Of a stretch of 53,160 nucleotides of DNA, positions 1 through 8,811 are shown piece after piece (within the stretch, counting starts at the first letter, position 1; the number at the start of each line of letters is the position of its first letter). Both the position numbers and the translations under genes were made by a program. The DNA comes from Burkholderiaceae bacterium (GTDB taxonomy: Bacteria; Pseudomonadota; Gammaproteobacteria; Burkholderiales; Burkholderiaceae_D). The stretch spans positions 1 to 53,160 of the forward strand of contig JAOASL010000019.1 in assembly GCA_030158675.1 (NCBI GenBank). The letters are read 5' to 3'. The notes below the pieces were generated by a model. The model was not told the DNA's origin, did not search any database, and saw only the letters and a list, made by a program, of their open reading frames with translations.

Positions 1-470
1 CCGGTTCGATACGAAAGTATGGCGTCACTACAGCGACCTTAAAATTCGACAAATCCATTTGTGCCTTGAAGCTTGGAAGCAATTAATTATGCTCAAATAA
101 ACGGGATATCTGATTAGGTGCTAATCGCTCAATCGATTTTTCGATCAATGCAAATTCTTTGCCACCGTAACAAGACTTATTCCAGATGAAACGCAGACTT
201 CGTTGGTGTTGCACTCAGAGTACGAGAATGATACCGCTCCAGTATAGAATTTCTTGTGAGAATACATGGATAATTAATGCGTGTCTGCACGGAGTTAACG
301 CTATTGTTGCTGTGAATTGCCGTACTCCCGAGGATTAGGTCGATGTGGCAATCCTGCACAAATAGTGCGGATTTCTATAATAATCCCACGATTTTATGCG
401 ATGTACCTGTCCGATAGAGTGTGATCACAGGTTTTTATCTGCACCGCGAATTGGGCTTGGAGAGAATCCG
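1..470. other. Gene-free AT-rich stretch at window edge
   Basis: No credible coding region is visible on either strand. The composition is clearly more AT-rich than the flanking genes. It lies downstream of the minus-strand transporter gene. Small dyads occur: GATTAG-gtg-CTAATC at 112-126, ATCGA-tttt-TCGAT near 132-145, and the 10-bp palindrome TGTGATCACA at 420-429. None matches a known operator with correct spacing. The left part may belong to the regulatory region of a gene outside the window. Confidence 0.5.
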
Positions 471-1673
471 TCAATCCGGTTGTGCTTGAATAGATGTCGC
501 AATCGAGACTCGCCAGAGCAATAATCCGATAAGTGCGAAAGCGAACTGTCCTGTAGCAAGTGCCAGCACGGAATCATCCAGCATCGGTGCTACCAGTCCG
601 GCCACTAGCGCTGACAGCATCGTCATCGTGAAAGACTGGCACGAGGCGACCGTGCCGCGCACCTGCGGAAACAGGTCGAGCACTTTCAGGGTCAAGCCCG
701 GCGCAACCATCGACATGCCGAGCGTATAAAGGAAAAGCGGCGCAACGGTCCACGGCAGGGCCGGCGCGAATAACAGGTGGTAAACGACGTTCGCCAACCC
801 CGCAGCCGTCAGCAATGCAAAGCCGATCCTTACCTGACGGTCACCACGGCGGCCAGCCATCCGGTTCGCTGCCAGCGCGCCGAGAAAAATGCCGGCGACC
901 GATGGAACGAACAGCCATCCGAACTGATTCGGCCCCAGTCCGAGGTGTCGCGTAATCAGCACCGGCGCGGACGCCACGTACAGGAAAAGTCCGGAGAAAT
1001 TGAAGGCCAGCGCGCCGGCTTTCAGCTGGAAGCGCGGGGACAGGAAGATCATCCGGTAGTTTCGCCACAGCATCGTCGGATGGAAGGGCTGTCGTCGCTC
1101 CGGTGGCAATGACTCCGGCAGATAGCGCCAGCACAGCACGACCAGCAGCAGCGCAAACACGAACAACAACTGAAAAATCATGCGCCAGTCCGACAGCGTG
1201 ATAATCCAGCCGCCGATGATGGGCGCAATCGCCGGCGATATCGAAAAGATCATCGTCACCAGCGACAGCATTTTTTCGGCTTCGGCGCCGGTGTACAGGT
1301 CGCGCGTAATTGCCCGGCCGATCACGATGCCGGCGCCAGCTGACACGCCTTGCAGCATACGGAAAATCCACAGTGATTCGACGCTGCCAGCCATTGCGCA
1401 ACCGAGCGACGCGGCTGCGTACATGGCAAGCGACACAATGATGATGTTGCGCCGACCGAACGCGTCCGACAATGCACCATGCCACAAGATCATGATCGAG
1501 AACGACGCCATATAGGCAGTCAGGGTCTGCTGGACTTCGATTGCACTGGCATCAAGTGTCTGTGCGATCGATGCAAATGCAGGCAGATAGGTATCGACCG
1601 AAAACGGCCCCAGCATTGACAGCAATGCCAGCAGCAGCGCTAGCCAGCTGGACGGCGCCAGTGAGATGCGCAT
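471..1673 (-). CDS. Bcr/CflA family drug resistance MFS transporter
   Basis: A 400-residue polytopic inner-membrane protein with about 12 hydrophobic segments, the normal size for the drug:H+ antiporter Bcr/CflA branch of the major facilitator superfamily. The first helix ends in SVDTYLPAF, typical of Bcr/CflA, and the loop between helices 2 and 3 carries the MFS signature GALSDAFGRRN. It likely exports drugs or small metabolites using the proton gradient; the substrate cannot be read from sequence. A GTG codon nine bases upstream (1682) is in frame, but GAGAAAG sits about eight bases before the ATG at 1673, so the ATG is preferred. It starts 14 bases after the preceding dehydrogenase stop and is probably co-transcribed with it. 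Confidence 0.9.
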   Translation of the reverse strand: MRISLAPSSWLALLLALLSMLGPFSVDTYLPAFASIAQTLDASAIEVQQTLTAYMASFSIMILWHGALSDAFGRRNIIIVSLAMYAAASLGCAMAGSVESLWIFRMLQGVSAGAGIVIGRAITRDLYTGAEAEKMLSLVTMIFSISPAIAPIIGGWIITLSDWRMIFQLLFVFALLLVVLCWRYLPESLPPERRQPFHPTMLWRNYRMIFLSPRFQLKAGALAFNFSGLFLYVASAPVLITRHLGLGPNQFGWLFVPSVAGIFLGALAANRMAGRRGDRQVRIGFALLTAAGLANVVYHLLFAPALPWTVAPLFLYTLGMSMVAPGLTLKVLDLFPQVRGTVASCQSFTMTMLSALVAGLVAPMLDDSVLALATGQFAFALIGLLLWRVSIATSIQAQPD

Positions 1674-1686
1674 CACTCGCACTTTC

Positions 1687-3165
1687 TCACATGCCGCCGA
1701 TGCACAGATATTTCAGCTCAAGATATTCATCAATGCCGTATTTCGAGCCTTCACGTCCGAGTCCGGACTGTTTGACGCCGCCGAAGGGGCCGACTTCATT
1801 CGAGAGGACGCCTGTGTTGATGCCGACCATGCCGTAGTCGAGCTTTTCGGCGACGCGCCACACGCGACTGATGTCTTGCGAATAAAAATAGCTGGCCAGT
1901 CCGTATTCGGTGTCGTTTGCCGCGGCGATTGCCTCGCTTTCATTCGAAAAGCGCGCAACGGCTGCTACAGGACCAAAGGTTTCCTCGCGCATCACCTTCA
2001 TGTCGTGGCTGACGTTCGACAGTACTGTCGGTTGATAGAACAGTCCGCCGAGCGCATGTGCGCCACCGCCCGCTTCCAGCCGTGCTCCCCGTGCGAGTGC
2101 GTCGCTGACATGCTCGCTGACTTTCGCCACTGCCTGGCGGTCAATCAGGGGTCCCTGCTGTACCTGCGGATCGAAACCATCGCCGGTTCTGATGGCGGCA
2201 GCGCCGGCGGCCAGTTTGCGCACGAACTCGTCGTACACCTTGTCCTGCACGTAAAAACGGTTCGTGCAGACACAGGTTTGGCCGGCATTGCGATACTTGG
2301 AGACCAGGGCGCCCTCGACTGCGGCGTCGATATCGGCATCCTCGAACACGATGAAGGGCGCGTGCCCGCCGAGTTCCAGCCCCAGCTTCTTGATCGTTGG
2401 TGCGCATTGCGCCATCAGCAGGCGGCCCACCGGGGTCGAGCCGGTGAATGACAGATGGCGCACGATCGAACTTGCGCACAGTGCCTTGCCGATCTCGACC
2501 GAATGTTCGCTGTCGGCAGTCAGCACATTGATGACGCCTGCCGGCATCCCCGCGCGCTGCGCCAGTTCGGCCAGCGCCAGCGCCGACAGTGGCGTCTGTT
2601 CTGCCGGCTTGATCACGATCGTGCAGCCCGCTGCGAGTGCCGGGGCGATTTTCCGCGTGATCATTGCTATCGGAAAATTCCATGGTGTGATCGCCGCGCA
2701 AACGCCGATCGGCTGTTTCAGCGTCATCAGTCGACGCTCTGTCGCCGGTGACGCCAGTACGTCGCCATTCACCCGCTTTGCTTCTTCCGCAAACCATTCG
2801 ACAAAGCTGGCGCCGTACATCACTTCGCCGCGCGCTTCGGCGACAGGTTTGCCCTGTTCGGCCGTCATCAGGCGCGCCAGGTCATCGGCATTTGCGACGA
2901 TCAGGTCGAACCACCTTCGCAGGATGACAGCGCGTTCCTTGCCGGATTTCGCCGCCCATCGGGGAAAGGCTTGCTGCGCGGCGGCGATGGCCTGTTCGGC
3001 GTCGTCTGCGGTCTGGTTCGGCACGGACGTGATCACCACGGCATTGGCGGGATTGATCACATCGAAACGACTACTGGCCTCGACCCAGTCGCCGTTGAGC
3101 AATGTGCGGGAGCGAAGCAGGCGGGTGTCGGACAGCGCCGGCAATCCTTGATCGTTGGTCTGCAT
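1687..3165 (-). CDS. gabD: NAD(P)-dependent succinate-semialdehyde dehydrogenase
   Basis: A 492-residue cytosolic aldehyde dehydrogenase oxidising succinate semialdehyde to succinate, the last step of GABA degradation. The family landmarks are present: the PWNFP cofactor-binding segment near residue 161, FTGS at 240-243, ELGG with the general base Glu264, and GQTC with catalytic Cys298. The C-terminal GLGREGSKYG segment fits the GabD subgroup. The ATG is preceded by GAGGAAA at good spacing. No GABA transaminase is adjacent, so the physiological aldehyde could differ. The MFS gene follows by 14 bases. Confidence 0.93.
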   Translation of the reverse strand: MQTNDQGLPALSDTRLLRSRTLLNGDWVEASSRFDVINPANAVVITSVPNQTADDAEQAIAAAQQAFPRWAAKSGKERAVILRRWFDLIVANADDLARLMTAEQGKPVAEARGEVMYGASFVEWFAEEAKRVNGDVLASPATERRLMTLKQPIGVCAAITPWNFPIAMITRKIAPALAAGCTIVIKPAEQTPLSALALAELAQRAGMPAGVINVLTADSEHSVEIGKALCASSIVRHLSFTGSTPVGRLLMAQCAPTIKKLGLELGGHAPFIVFEDADIDAAVEGALVSKYRNAGQTCVCTNRFYVQDKVYDEFVRKLAAGAAAIRTGDGFDPQVQQGPLIDRQAVAKVSEHVSDALARGARLEAGGGAHALGGLFYQPTVLSNVSHDMKVMREETFGPVAAVARFSNESEAIAAANDTEYGLASYFYSQDISRVWRVAEKLDYGMVGINTGVLSNEVGPFGGVKQSGLGREGSKYGIDEYLELKYLCIGGM

Positions 3166-3420
3166 GGCGGTTTCCTCAGATTCATGGGCAAAGAAAGAAG
3201 GATAGCCTACCCCCGTACCCGCTTGGGCGAGCGCCTGTCGGGGGAGTATTGAATTTGCGTCGAGATAATGCAGCGATAGGCGTCTGGCTTAGGACGCTTA
3301 ATTTTCAACCATTGAGAACTGAATGTTGCACAAGGTCACCTATCGCGTGCCGTTCGTCAGCATCAATCGTATTTAGGTCTCGACGAGCACCGATTAATCC
3401 AGAACCTCAGTGGGGCAAGT

Positions 3421-5148
3421 ATGAGTAAACCTAATTCCGTGGGCCAGGCCACCCGTCAAGTATTCGTGCGTACCCGAACGACCCGCAGCCTCGCGGGCGA
3501 CGCCAATTCCGCCAGCGAGTCTGCCTCCGGTAGCAACAATAGCGATAGCCATAGCAGCGGCAATCCACAAATACCTCGGCTCAACACCGTAAAGGTGGCG
3601 AGGAACGCGATTCCGGAGATGGAAATGGATGGGTATCTCCTGAAGAGTCAGTTCAATAGTTCCAAGGACTCCGACGGCGATGCTGACGAAATGGTGGCTC
3701 TCGCGCTATGGGGCCATAAATTCGATGTGGAGGTGGCCGAATATGAGCGGCTTACTGCGAAAGCGCACGCAAGGGAGCGAACCACTGCGGCCCGCGAGGC
3801 TATCGCTATGCAGGAAGGGTGTCCGGTGATTGTGGCAGGGCAGAAGCCGCTGCAGCCACAGCCGAGTAGCGAACCCCGCTTTCAAAGATTAGGTCGCTCA
3901 CGAATGATGTCGGAGACATTCCGTGGAGGTTTCCGGCTTACTGCGCGCGCTTCCCTGAATGCCGACAGTATGCAGAGTCTAACCCTCGGTGATCTGGCGA
4001 AATCGCGCTGGGTGGCCAAAGGAGAGGTGAAAGTCGACGAAGAGAGCTTTCCCATTCTGGACAAACTTCCTGCGAAGTTCAGGCGCGCTTTGGCAAACGA
4101 ATATAAGGAATTCTCAGGCAAAGTCACCAATCAGGGACTCGTCAGCGAGGAGCGGGAAGAGCAGCTGAAACAGGCACTGGCAAAGAAATTTCTTGCCCTG
4201 ACTTTGCTCGGACCCGACAGCGAATTCGATAAGTCGAAGATAGGTTCGATGACTGCTATCAACCAGTATCTTTCAAGGACTTATGGTTTGCAGATTGATT
4301 CGGCGCCTGTGTCGGCGCGGGAGGATGCGGCGGTTTCGCCTCGGTCTCCGAGTTCTCCGAGGTCTCAAAAATTCTCATCGTCTTCATCGTCATCATCATC
4401 GTCATCGTCATCGCCACGGCGGCATGCCAGTACCGATTTCCGCGACCTACTGGTGCAGGATGCAGTGCATCGGTCGCGTAATTTTCAGGTCAATTATTCA
4501 CTTGATTTAAGCCATCTTGATGATGATTCGTTCGAGAAAAAAATCATCGATGGCGAAATTGAAGCCAACAAAAAGCACGAGAAAGTTGGCAAAGGAGAGC
4601 GTGCCGATTTAACGAATATTTTCCAGCGCGATTTTAAAAACTCAACGTACGAATATGAGACCGTCGATGGGACCATCGTAAAACTTCAATCGATCGACGA
4701 ATTTGTAAATTTCATTGGTGATTCCCTGCAAACCGAGTTACCGAAGGCGGTGAGTGCTTATGCGTGCCAGACTCTTGGGATTATCATCAAAAACCTGCTG
4801 TTCTTGCGCAGGGATGCCAATGGTAATTTGCAGTCACCGGTAAGATTATTCGACGGTACGCCAGTGAATTTCAGCGCCCTCGGGGCTGCTCGTTATAGAT
4901 TCAAGAAAGGGAGCGATGGTGCGGTGACTCTGCATTATAGGTCGGAGATTGATACCGGAGAAGCATCAAAAACGGGTAAGGCTGCGGCCAAGCTGATTCT
5001 ATCGCCTGACGGCAGTAAATTTTCTTCCCGCCAGATAGACCATGCTAAGGCCGTCATGAACCTCGATATCGTTTTCCACCCGGACGGTACTGTCCGAATG
5101 GGCACCTTGAACCTTCGTGCCGAAGGCTGGAATCAGCTCGACGAATGA
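3421..5148 (+). CDS. Orphan Ser-rich hypothetical protein, candidate secreted effector
   Basis: A 575-residue protein with no family that I recognise. Residues 1-60 are rich in Ser, Asn, Gly and Thr and lack a hydrophobic signal peptide, as in many type III substrates. The middle (about 170-290) is charged and helical. A 13-residue Ser run (319-331) links it to a C-terminal domain of about 240 residues that looks globular, with alternating strands and helices (residues 340-575). Codon use is more AT-rich than its neighbours, especially from 4440 on, which suggests horizontal acquisition. It stands alone between gabD and rlmL, with a 255-bp upstream gap and its own terminator. No chaperone or secretion gene is adjacent, so the effector idea is inference. 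Confidence 0.75.
   Translation: MSKPNSVGQATRQVFVRTRTTRSLAGDANSASESASGSNNSDSHSSGNPQIPRLNTVKVARNAIPEMEMDGYLLKSQFNSSKDSDGDADEMVALALWGHKFDVEVAEYERLTAKAHARERTTAAREAIAMQEGCPVIVAGQKPLQPQPSSEPRFQRLGRSRMMSETFRGGFRLTARASLNADSMQSLTLGDLAKSRWVAKGEVKVDEESFPILDKLPAKFRRALANEYKEFSGKVTNQGLVSEEREEQLKQALAKKFLALTLLGPDSEFDKSKIGSMTAINQYLSRTYGLQIDSAPVSAREDAAVSPRSPSSPRSQKFSSSSSSSSSSSSSPRRHASTDFRDLLVQDAVHRSRNFQVNYSLDLSHLDDDSFEKKIIDGEIEANKKHEKVGKGERADLTNIFQRDFKNSTYEYETVDGTIVKLQSIDEFVNFIGDSLQTELPKAVSAYACQTLGIIIKNLLFLRRDANGNLQSPVRLFDGTPVNFSALGAARYRFKKGSDGAVTLHYRSEIDTGEASKTGKAAAKLILSPDGSKFSSRQIDHAKAVMNLDIVFHPDGTVRMGTLNLRAEGWNQLDE
4375..4413 (+). repeat. TCA/TCG trinucleotide repeat encoding 13 serines
   Basis: Thirteen consecutive serine codons, twelve of them TCA or TCG and one TCT, form an imperfect trinucleotide microsatellite inside the orphan Ser-rich gene. 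Slippage would change the linker length in steps of one residue without breaking the frame. Confidence 0.9.
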
Positions 5149-5155
5149 TAAATCT

Positions 5156-6352
5156 TCAGGCGGGGCGCCGGTTCGACCCCGCCACCATATCGAAGCGGAA
5201 CAATCTGCATTCGATAGCGCCGTTGAAAAACGGCGTTTTTTTTGCTTCCTTCAATCGCAGCATGCGCGGCAGCGTCAGATCGGCGGTGAACAGGCAGACG
5301 GTCCAGCCGGCAAAGCGGCTTTTGAGCGTACTGCCGAAGGCGCTGAAGAAAGCCGTTGCCAGCTCATCGGGTTCCTGCGATTGGTCGCCACGCACGCCGA
5401 TACGCTCACCATACGGTGGGTTGGCGATCAACAGACCGGGCATGCCGGTCGGCGGTTTAATTTCCTGCGCATCGATCTGCTTTAACGGAATATCGAAGGT
5501 AATGCCTGCGCGCTGCAGGTTGTTGCGAGCCATCACCAACATGTCGCCCGAGATGTCGCTGCCGAAGATGGTGGGCTTGGTCGGCAGTGGCGCAGGCTTC
5601 ACGACCGCGCGGATTGCGTCCCAGTCTGCCTGCCTGAAATTCTTGAATTTCTCGAATGCGAAAGCGCGGTTCAATCCCGGCGGAATGCCTGCCAGCATTT
5701 GCGCGGCCTCGATTAGCAGTGTGCCTGAGCCGCACATCGGATCCAGCAGTGGCATACCTGGCTTCCAGCCGGCGGTACGCAGCAGTCCCGCAGCGAGGTT
5801 TTCGCGCAGTGGCGCGTCGCCGGTCTCCATGCGCCAGCCGCGCTTGAAGAGCCCTTCGCCTGAGGTGTCGATATACAGGGTGACGTTGCGCGTATCGAGG
5901 AAGCCCCAGATCCGCATGTCCGGTGCGCGCGTATTCACCGACGGGCGCTCGCCTGTGCGGTCGCGGAAGCGGTCGCATAGGCCGTCCTTGATTTTCAGTG
6001 TGGCAAACTCGAGGCTCTTCAACGGCGATTTGATCGAATTGACGTCGACGCGGATCGTATGCTCAAGATCGAACCAGTTCTCCCATTTCGAATCGAGCGA
6101 GAGATCGTAAATGTGATTCTCGTTCGCGTAGCTGCCGTGCGCAATACGCAGCAGCACACGTGAGGCGATACGCGAGTGCAGGTTCAGCAGCATTGCATCG
6201 GTCATCAGGCCCGAGCAATGCACGCCGCCATTGACGGTGTTGTGTACTTTCAGCGTGCTGCTCATGGCGGCGATTTCGGCCAGTTCTTCGGCGAGCGCCG
6301 TTTCGAGGCCGCGTGGGCAGGGGCAGAAATAGGAATAGGAAATCGGGTTCAT
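5156..6352 (-). CDS. rlmL: 23S rRNA (guanine-N2) methyltransferase, RlmL/THUMP type
   Basis: A 398-residue class I SAM-dependent RNA methyltransferase. The N-terminal ferredoxin-like/THUMP part spans roughly residues 1-165. The Rossmann methyltransferase domain follows, with the LLDPMCGSGT SAM-binding loop and the catalytic NPPYGER motif that positions a guanine amino group. Length fits the single-domain RlmL of betaproteobacteria, which lacks the RlmK half of the E. coli fusion (about 700 residues). It probably makes m2G2445 in 23S rRNA. It ends seven bases from the convergent orphan gene, whose terminator lies inside this reading frame. AAAAGG lies upstream of the ATG. Confidence 0.88.
   Translation of the reverse strand: MNPISYSYFCPCPRGLETALAEELAEIAAMSSTLKVHNTVNGGVHCSGLMTDAMLLNLHSRIASRVLLRIAHGSYANENHIYDLSLDSKWENWFDLEHTIRVDVNSIKSPLKSLEFATLKIKDGLCDRFRDRTGERPSVNTRAPDMRIWGFLDTRNVTLYIDTSGEGLFKRGWRMETGDAPLRENLAAGLLRTAGWKPGMPLLDPMCGSGTLLIEAAQMLAGIPPGLNRAFAFEKFKNFRQADWDAIRAVVKPAPLPTKPTIFGSDISGDMLVMARNNLQRAGITFDIPLKQIDAQEIKPPTGMPGLLIANPPYGERIGVRGDQSQEPDELATAFFSAFGSTLKSRFAGWTVCLFTADLTLPRMLRLKEAKKTPFFNGAIECRLFRFDMVAGSNRRPA
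5218..5243 (+). terminator. Rho-independent terminator inside the rlmL 3' end
   Basis: CGCCGTT (5218-5224), a GAAA tetraloop (5225-5228), AACGGCG (5229-5235), then eight T (5236-5243). It is 70 bases past the stop of the plus-strand orphan gene and overlaps the antisense of rlmL codons. Confidence 0.85.
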
Positions 6353-6424
6353 CGGGGGCCTTTTGTCCGTTGTGGGCCAGGCATCTATTGCCTGACCGTG
6401 TCGCTTTCAGGGAATGTGGCAGCC

Positions 6425-6454
6425 GCCGGATCGCCGCGAATGCAAGGATCCGGC
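6425..6454. repeat. Intergenic hairpin without U-tract
   Basis: GCCGGATC (6425-6432) and GATCCGGC (6447-6454) form a perfect 8-bp stem with a 14-nt loop in the gap between rlmL and the isomerase stop. No T-run follows on either strand, so it is not a standard intrinsic terminator. A smaller dyad (AGGCA-N5-TGCCT) lies near 6383-6397. Confidence 0.45.
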
Positions 6455-6462
6455 CGTCTTGG

Positions 6463-7068
6463 CTATGGGCGCTGCAATGCGCGCTCGACGAAGTCCAGCC
6501 GGTCCTGTCCCCAGAAACCTTCGCCGTCCACGCGATACCAGGGAACACCGAATACATTCGCCGCAATCGCGTCATCGGTATTGCGCGCATAGTCCGCCGT
6601 GACTGCGTCGCCGGCCGCCAGCGTCAGCAGCGCCGCGCCGTCAAGGCCGAGGCTGTTCGCGATCGCCACCAGCGTGTCGGTGTCGGCGATATTTTTTTCC
6701 CCGGCCCAGCAGGCGCGTCCGAGCGCACCGAGCAGATCGAGCGCCTTGTCCGTTCCGGCCGCATGCAGCGCTGCGATGATCAGCTTCGCGCCCGGCTCGC
6801 CGGCCACGGGGAAGAACTTCGGATGCAGCGTCAGTGGCGTGTCGAGGAAATGGCTCCAGCGCGTCAGTTCGGCCAAACGATAATCCTGCCGCTGAGGCGG
6901 ACGCTGGCTGACCGGCACGCCGCCGGATGCGGCGAATACTTTGACCACGTCACACGGCTTGAGCAGCACCTGGGCGCCATGCTTATTTGCAATGGCTACA
7001 AAGCGCTCATGTCCGAGGTAAGTCCATGGCGATTGCGGTGCGATGAAATATTCGACAGTCTTGCCCAT
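6463..7068 (-). CDS. 2-hydroxychromene-2-carboxylate isomerase, DsbA/GST-kappa fold
   Basis: A 201-residue cytosolic thioredoxin-fold protein of the GST-kappa/NahD family. Characteristic features are the N-terminal VEYFIAPQSPWTYLG, where the Ser after PQ corresponds to the glutathione-binding serine, and the C-terminal GVPWYRVDGEGFWGQDRL cis-proline region. NahD isomerises hydroxychromene carboxylate in naphthalene degradation, but many chromosomal paralogues outside degradation operons have unknown substrates. No aromatic-degradation genes are adjacent here, so only the family is firm. AGGAG precedes the ATG. It follows hemJ by 29 bases. Confidence 0.85.
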   Translation of the reverse strand: MGKTVEYFIAPQSPWTYLGHERFVAIANKHGAQVLLKPCDVVKVFAASGGVPVSQRPPQRQDYRLAELTRWSHFLDTPLTLHPKFFPVAGEPGAKLIIAALHAAGTDKALDLLGALGRACWAGEKNIADTDTLVAIANSLGLDGAALLTLAAGDAVTADYARNTDDAIAANVFGVPWYRVDGEGFWGQDRLDFVERALQRP

Positions 7069-7097
7069 CGATGTCTCCTGTTGTTGGTTTCAGAAAT

Positions 7098-7526
7098 TCA
7101 GAACGGCTTGACGACGACGAGAATCACGGCGGCAAACATGGCCAGCACCGGCATCTCGTTGAACCAGCGATACCAGACATGCGAACGGGTGTTTTCACCA
7201 CGCTCGAATTTCGTCAGCAGGCTCTTGCACATGTGGTGATAGCCAATCAGCAGCAGCACGATGGCCAGCTTCGCATGCATCCAGCCGCTGTCCGGACCCT
7301 GGCCGACGCCATAGCCCAGCCACAGCACCAGCCCGAGCGCCAGTGCCGGAATCATCAGGATCGTCATGAAGCGGTACAGCTTGCGGGCCATTGTCAGCAG
7401 ACGTGCGCTGGCCGTCGGCTCGGTTTCCATCGCCAGATTGACAAAGATGCGCGGCAGGTAGAACAGGCCGGCGAACCAGGAAGCGATGAAGACGATATGC
7501 AGCGCCTTGATCCAGAGATAAGCCAT
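7098..7526 (-). CDS. hemJ: Protoporphyrinogen IX oxidase HemJ
   Basis: A 142-residue inner-membrane protein with four hydrophobic helices (about 2-22, 52-72, 84-103, 122-141). The pattern LHIVFIASWFAGLFYLPR with His10, and the GWMHAKL segment with Lys87, match the conserved haem-binding/active-site residues of HemJ (UPF0093). HemJ oxidises protoporphyrinogen IX to protoporphyrin IX; ferrochelatase, the next enzyme, is encoded at 20778 in this window. It lies three bases after proA in the same orientation, so the two are probably co-transcribed. A generic CopD-like membrane protein is the less likely alternative. Confidence 0.85.
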   Translation of the reverse strand: MAYLWIKALHIVFIASWFAGLFYLPRIFVNLAMETEPTASARLLTMARKLYRFMTILMIPALALGLVLWLGYGVGQGPDSGWMHAKLAIVLLLIGYHHMCKSLLTKFERGENTRSHVWYRWFNEMPVLAMFAAVILVVVKPF

Positions 7527-7529
7527 GCG

Positions 7530-8795
7530 TCAGGCCCTCACTTCGCCGTGCCCGAGCACGACGTACTTCAGCGACGTCAGACCTTCGAGGCCGACCGGGC
7601 CACGCGCGTGCAGCTTGTCATTCGAGATGCCGATCTCAGCGCCGAGGCCGTACTCGAAGCCATCGGCAAAGCGGGTTGACGCATTCACCATCACCGACGC
7701 CGAATCCACCTCGCGCAGGAAGCGCATAGCGCGCGAATAGTCTTCGGTAATGATGGCGTCGGTATGCTGCGACGACCAGGTATTGATGTGATCGATCGCC
7801 TCATCAATACCGGAGACGATCTTCACCGCGAGGATCGCATCCAGATATTCGGTGGCCCAGTCTTCGGTGGTGGCCGGCGTCAGCTTCGGATAACCGGCGA
7901 GAATCTGCAGCGCTTCGGGATCGGCACGCAATTCGACTGCTTTGTCTGCATACAGTGTCGCCAGTTGCGGCAGCACCGTCGGTGCGACAGTGCGCGCAAC
8001 CAGTAGCGTTTCCATGGTGTTGCAGGTGCCGTAACGATGGCACTTCGCGTTGAAGGCGACCGGCAGCGCCTTCGCCAGATCGGCGCTGTCATCGATATAG
8101 ACATGGCAGATGCCATCGAGGTGCTTGATCATCGGCACCTTCGATTCCTTCATCAGCCGTTCGATCAGCCCCTTACCGCCTCGCGGGACAATCACATCGA
8201 CATACTCGGGCATCGTGATCAGCGCGCCGACCGCAGCACGGTCAGTGGTCTCGACGATTTGCACCGCTTCGGCCGGCAGCCCGGCGCCTTGCAGGCCTTC
8301 TTTCACCAGCTTCGCCAAGGCCTGATTGCAGTGGATCGCTTCCGAACCGCCGCGCAGGATGGTCGCGTTGCCACTCTTGATAGACAGTCCGGCGGCGTCG
8401 ACCGTCACGTTCGGGCGGGCCTCATAGATGATGCCGATGACGCCAAGCGGCACGCGCATCTGGCCGACCTGGATGCCGGTCGGGCGGTATTTCATGTTGG
8501 TGATCTCGCCGATCGGATCCGGCAGGGATGCGATCTGCTCCAGGCCCTCAGCCATCGTTGCGATCGCTTTTTCCGACAGCGTCAGTCGGTCGACCATTGC
8601 CGCTGCGAGGCCGGTTGCGCGAGCAGCATTGAGGTCTTTCTGGTTGGCGACGGTCAGTAGCGCGGTATCGCGGCGGATGCCGGCGGCGATCAGTTGCAGT
8701 GCACGGTTCTTCGCCGCAGTGTCGGCCTTGGCCATGGCGCGCGATGCCTTGCGCGCGGCCCGGCCGAGGTCGGTCATGTATTGCTGGATGTCCAT
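7530..8795 (-). CDS. proA: Glutamate-5-semialdehyde dehydrogenase
   Basis: A 421-residue cytosolic enzyme reducing gamma-glutamyl phosphate to glutamate semialdehyde with NADPH, the second step of proline synthesis. Hallmarks are [12 protein letters not shown], the glycine-rich [14 protein letters not shown] segment, VPRGGKGLI and the catalytic cysteine in the [11 protein letters not shown] segment. An in-frame extension reaches 8870, but AAGGAAA precedes the ATG at 8795, and the extension would overlap holA by 59 bases with low-complexity sequence, so 8795 is the start. proB is not in the window. Confidence 0.95.
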   Translation of the reverse strand: MDIQQYMTDLGRAARKASRAMAKADTAAKNRALQLIAAGIRRDTALLTVANQKDLNAARATGLAAAMVDRLTLSEKAIATMAEGLEQIASLPDPIGEITNMKYRPTGIQVGQMRVPLGVIGIIYEARPNVTVDAAGLSIKSGNATILRGGSEAIHCNQALAKLVKEGLQGAGLPAEAVQIVETTDRAAVGALITMPEYVDVIVPRGGKGLIERLMKESKVPMIKHLDGICHVYIDDSADLAKALPVAFNAKCHRYGTCNTMETLLVARTVAPTVLPQLATLYADKAVELRADPEALQILAGYPKLTPATTEDWATEYLDAILAVKIVSGIDEAIDHINTWSSQHTDAIITEDYSRAMRFLREVDSASVMVNASTRFADGFEYGLGAEIGISNDKLHARGPVGLEGLTSLKYVVLGHGEVRA

Positions 8796-8811
8796 CGTCG
8801 TTTCCTTTGCT

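Noticed and set aside
207-224. GCACTC...GAGTAC sequence as a CIRCE element
   Set aside because: The arms and the 9-bp spacer of CIRCE are not matched.
177-359. 60-residue minus-strand open frame
   Set aside because: No ribosome-binding site, no recognisable protein features, and random-looking composition.
420-429. TGTGATCACA palindrome as a CRP/FNR-type site
   Set aside because: The two half-sites have no spacer, whereas CRP needs six bases and FNR four between arms.
2264-3151. 295-residue frame antisense to gabD, and other long antisense frames in this GC-rich DNA
   Set aside because: They are shadows of strong genes caused by high GC at third positions.
5160-5187. tRNA-like 3' end (GGTTCGACC followed by CCGCCACCA), possible attachment-site remnant
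   Set aside because: It forms only four of five T-stem pairs, has no rest of a tRNA upstream, and is explained as the reverse of the final rlmL codons.
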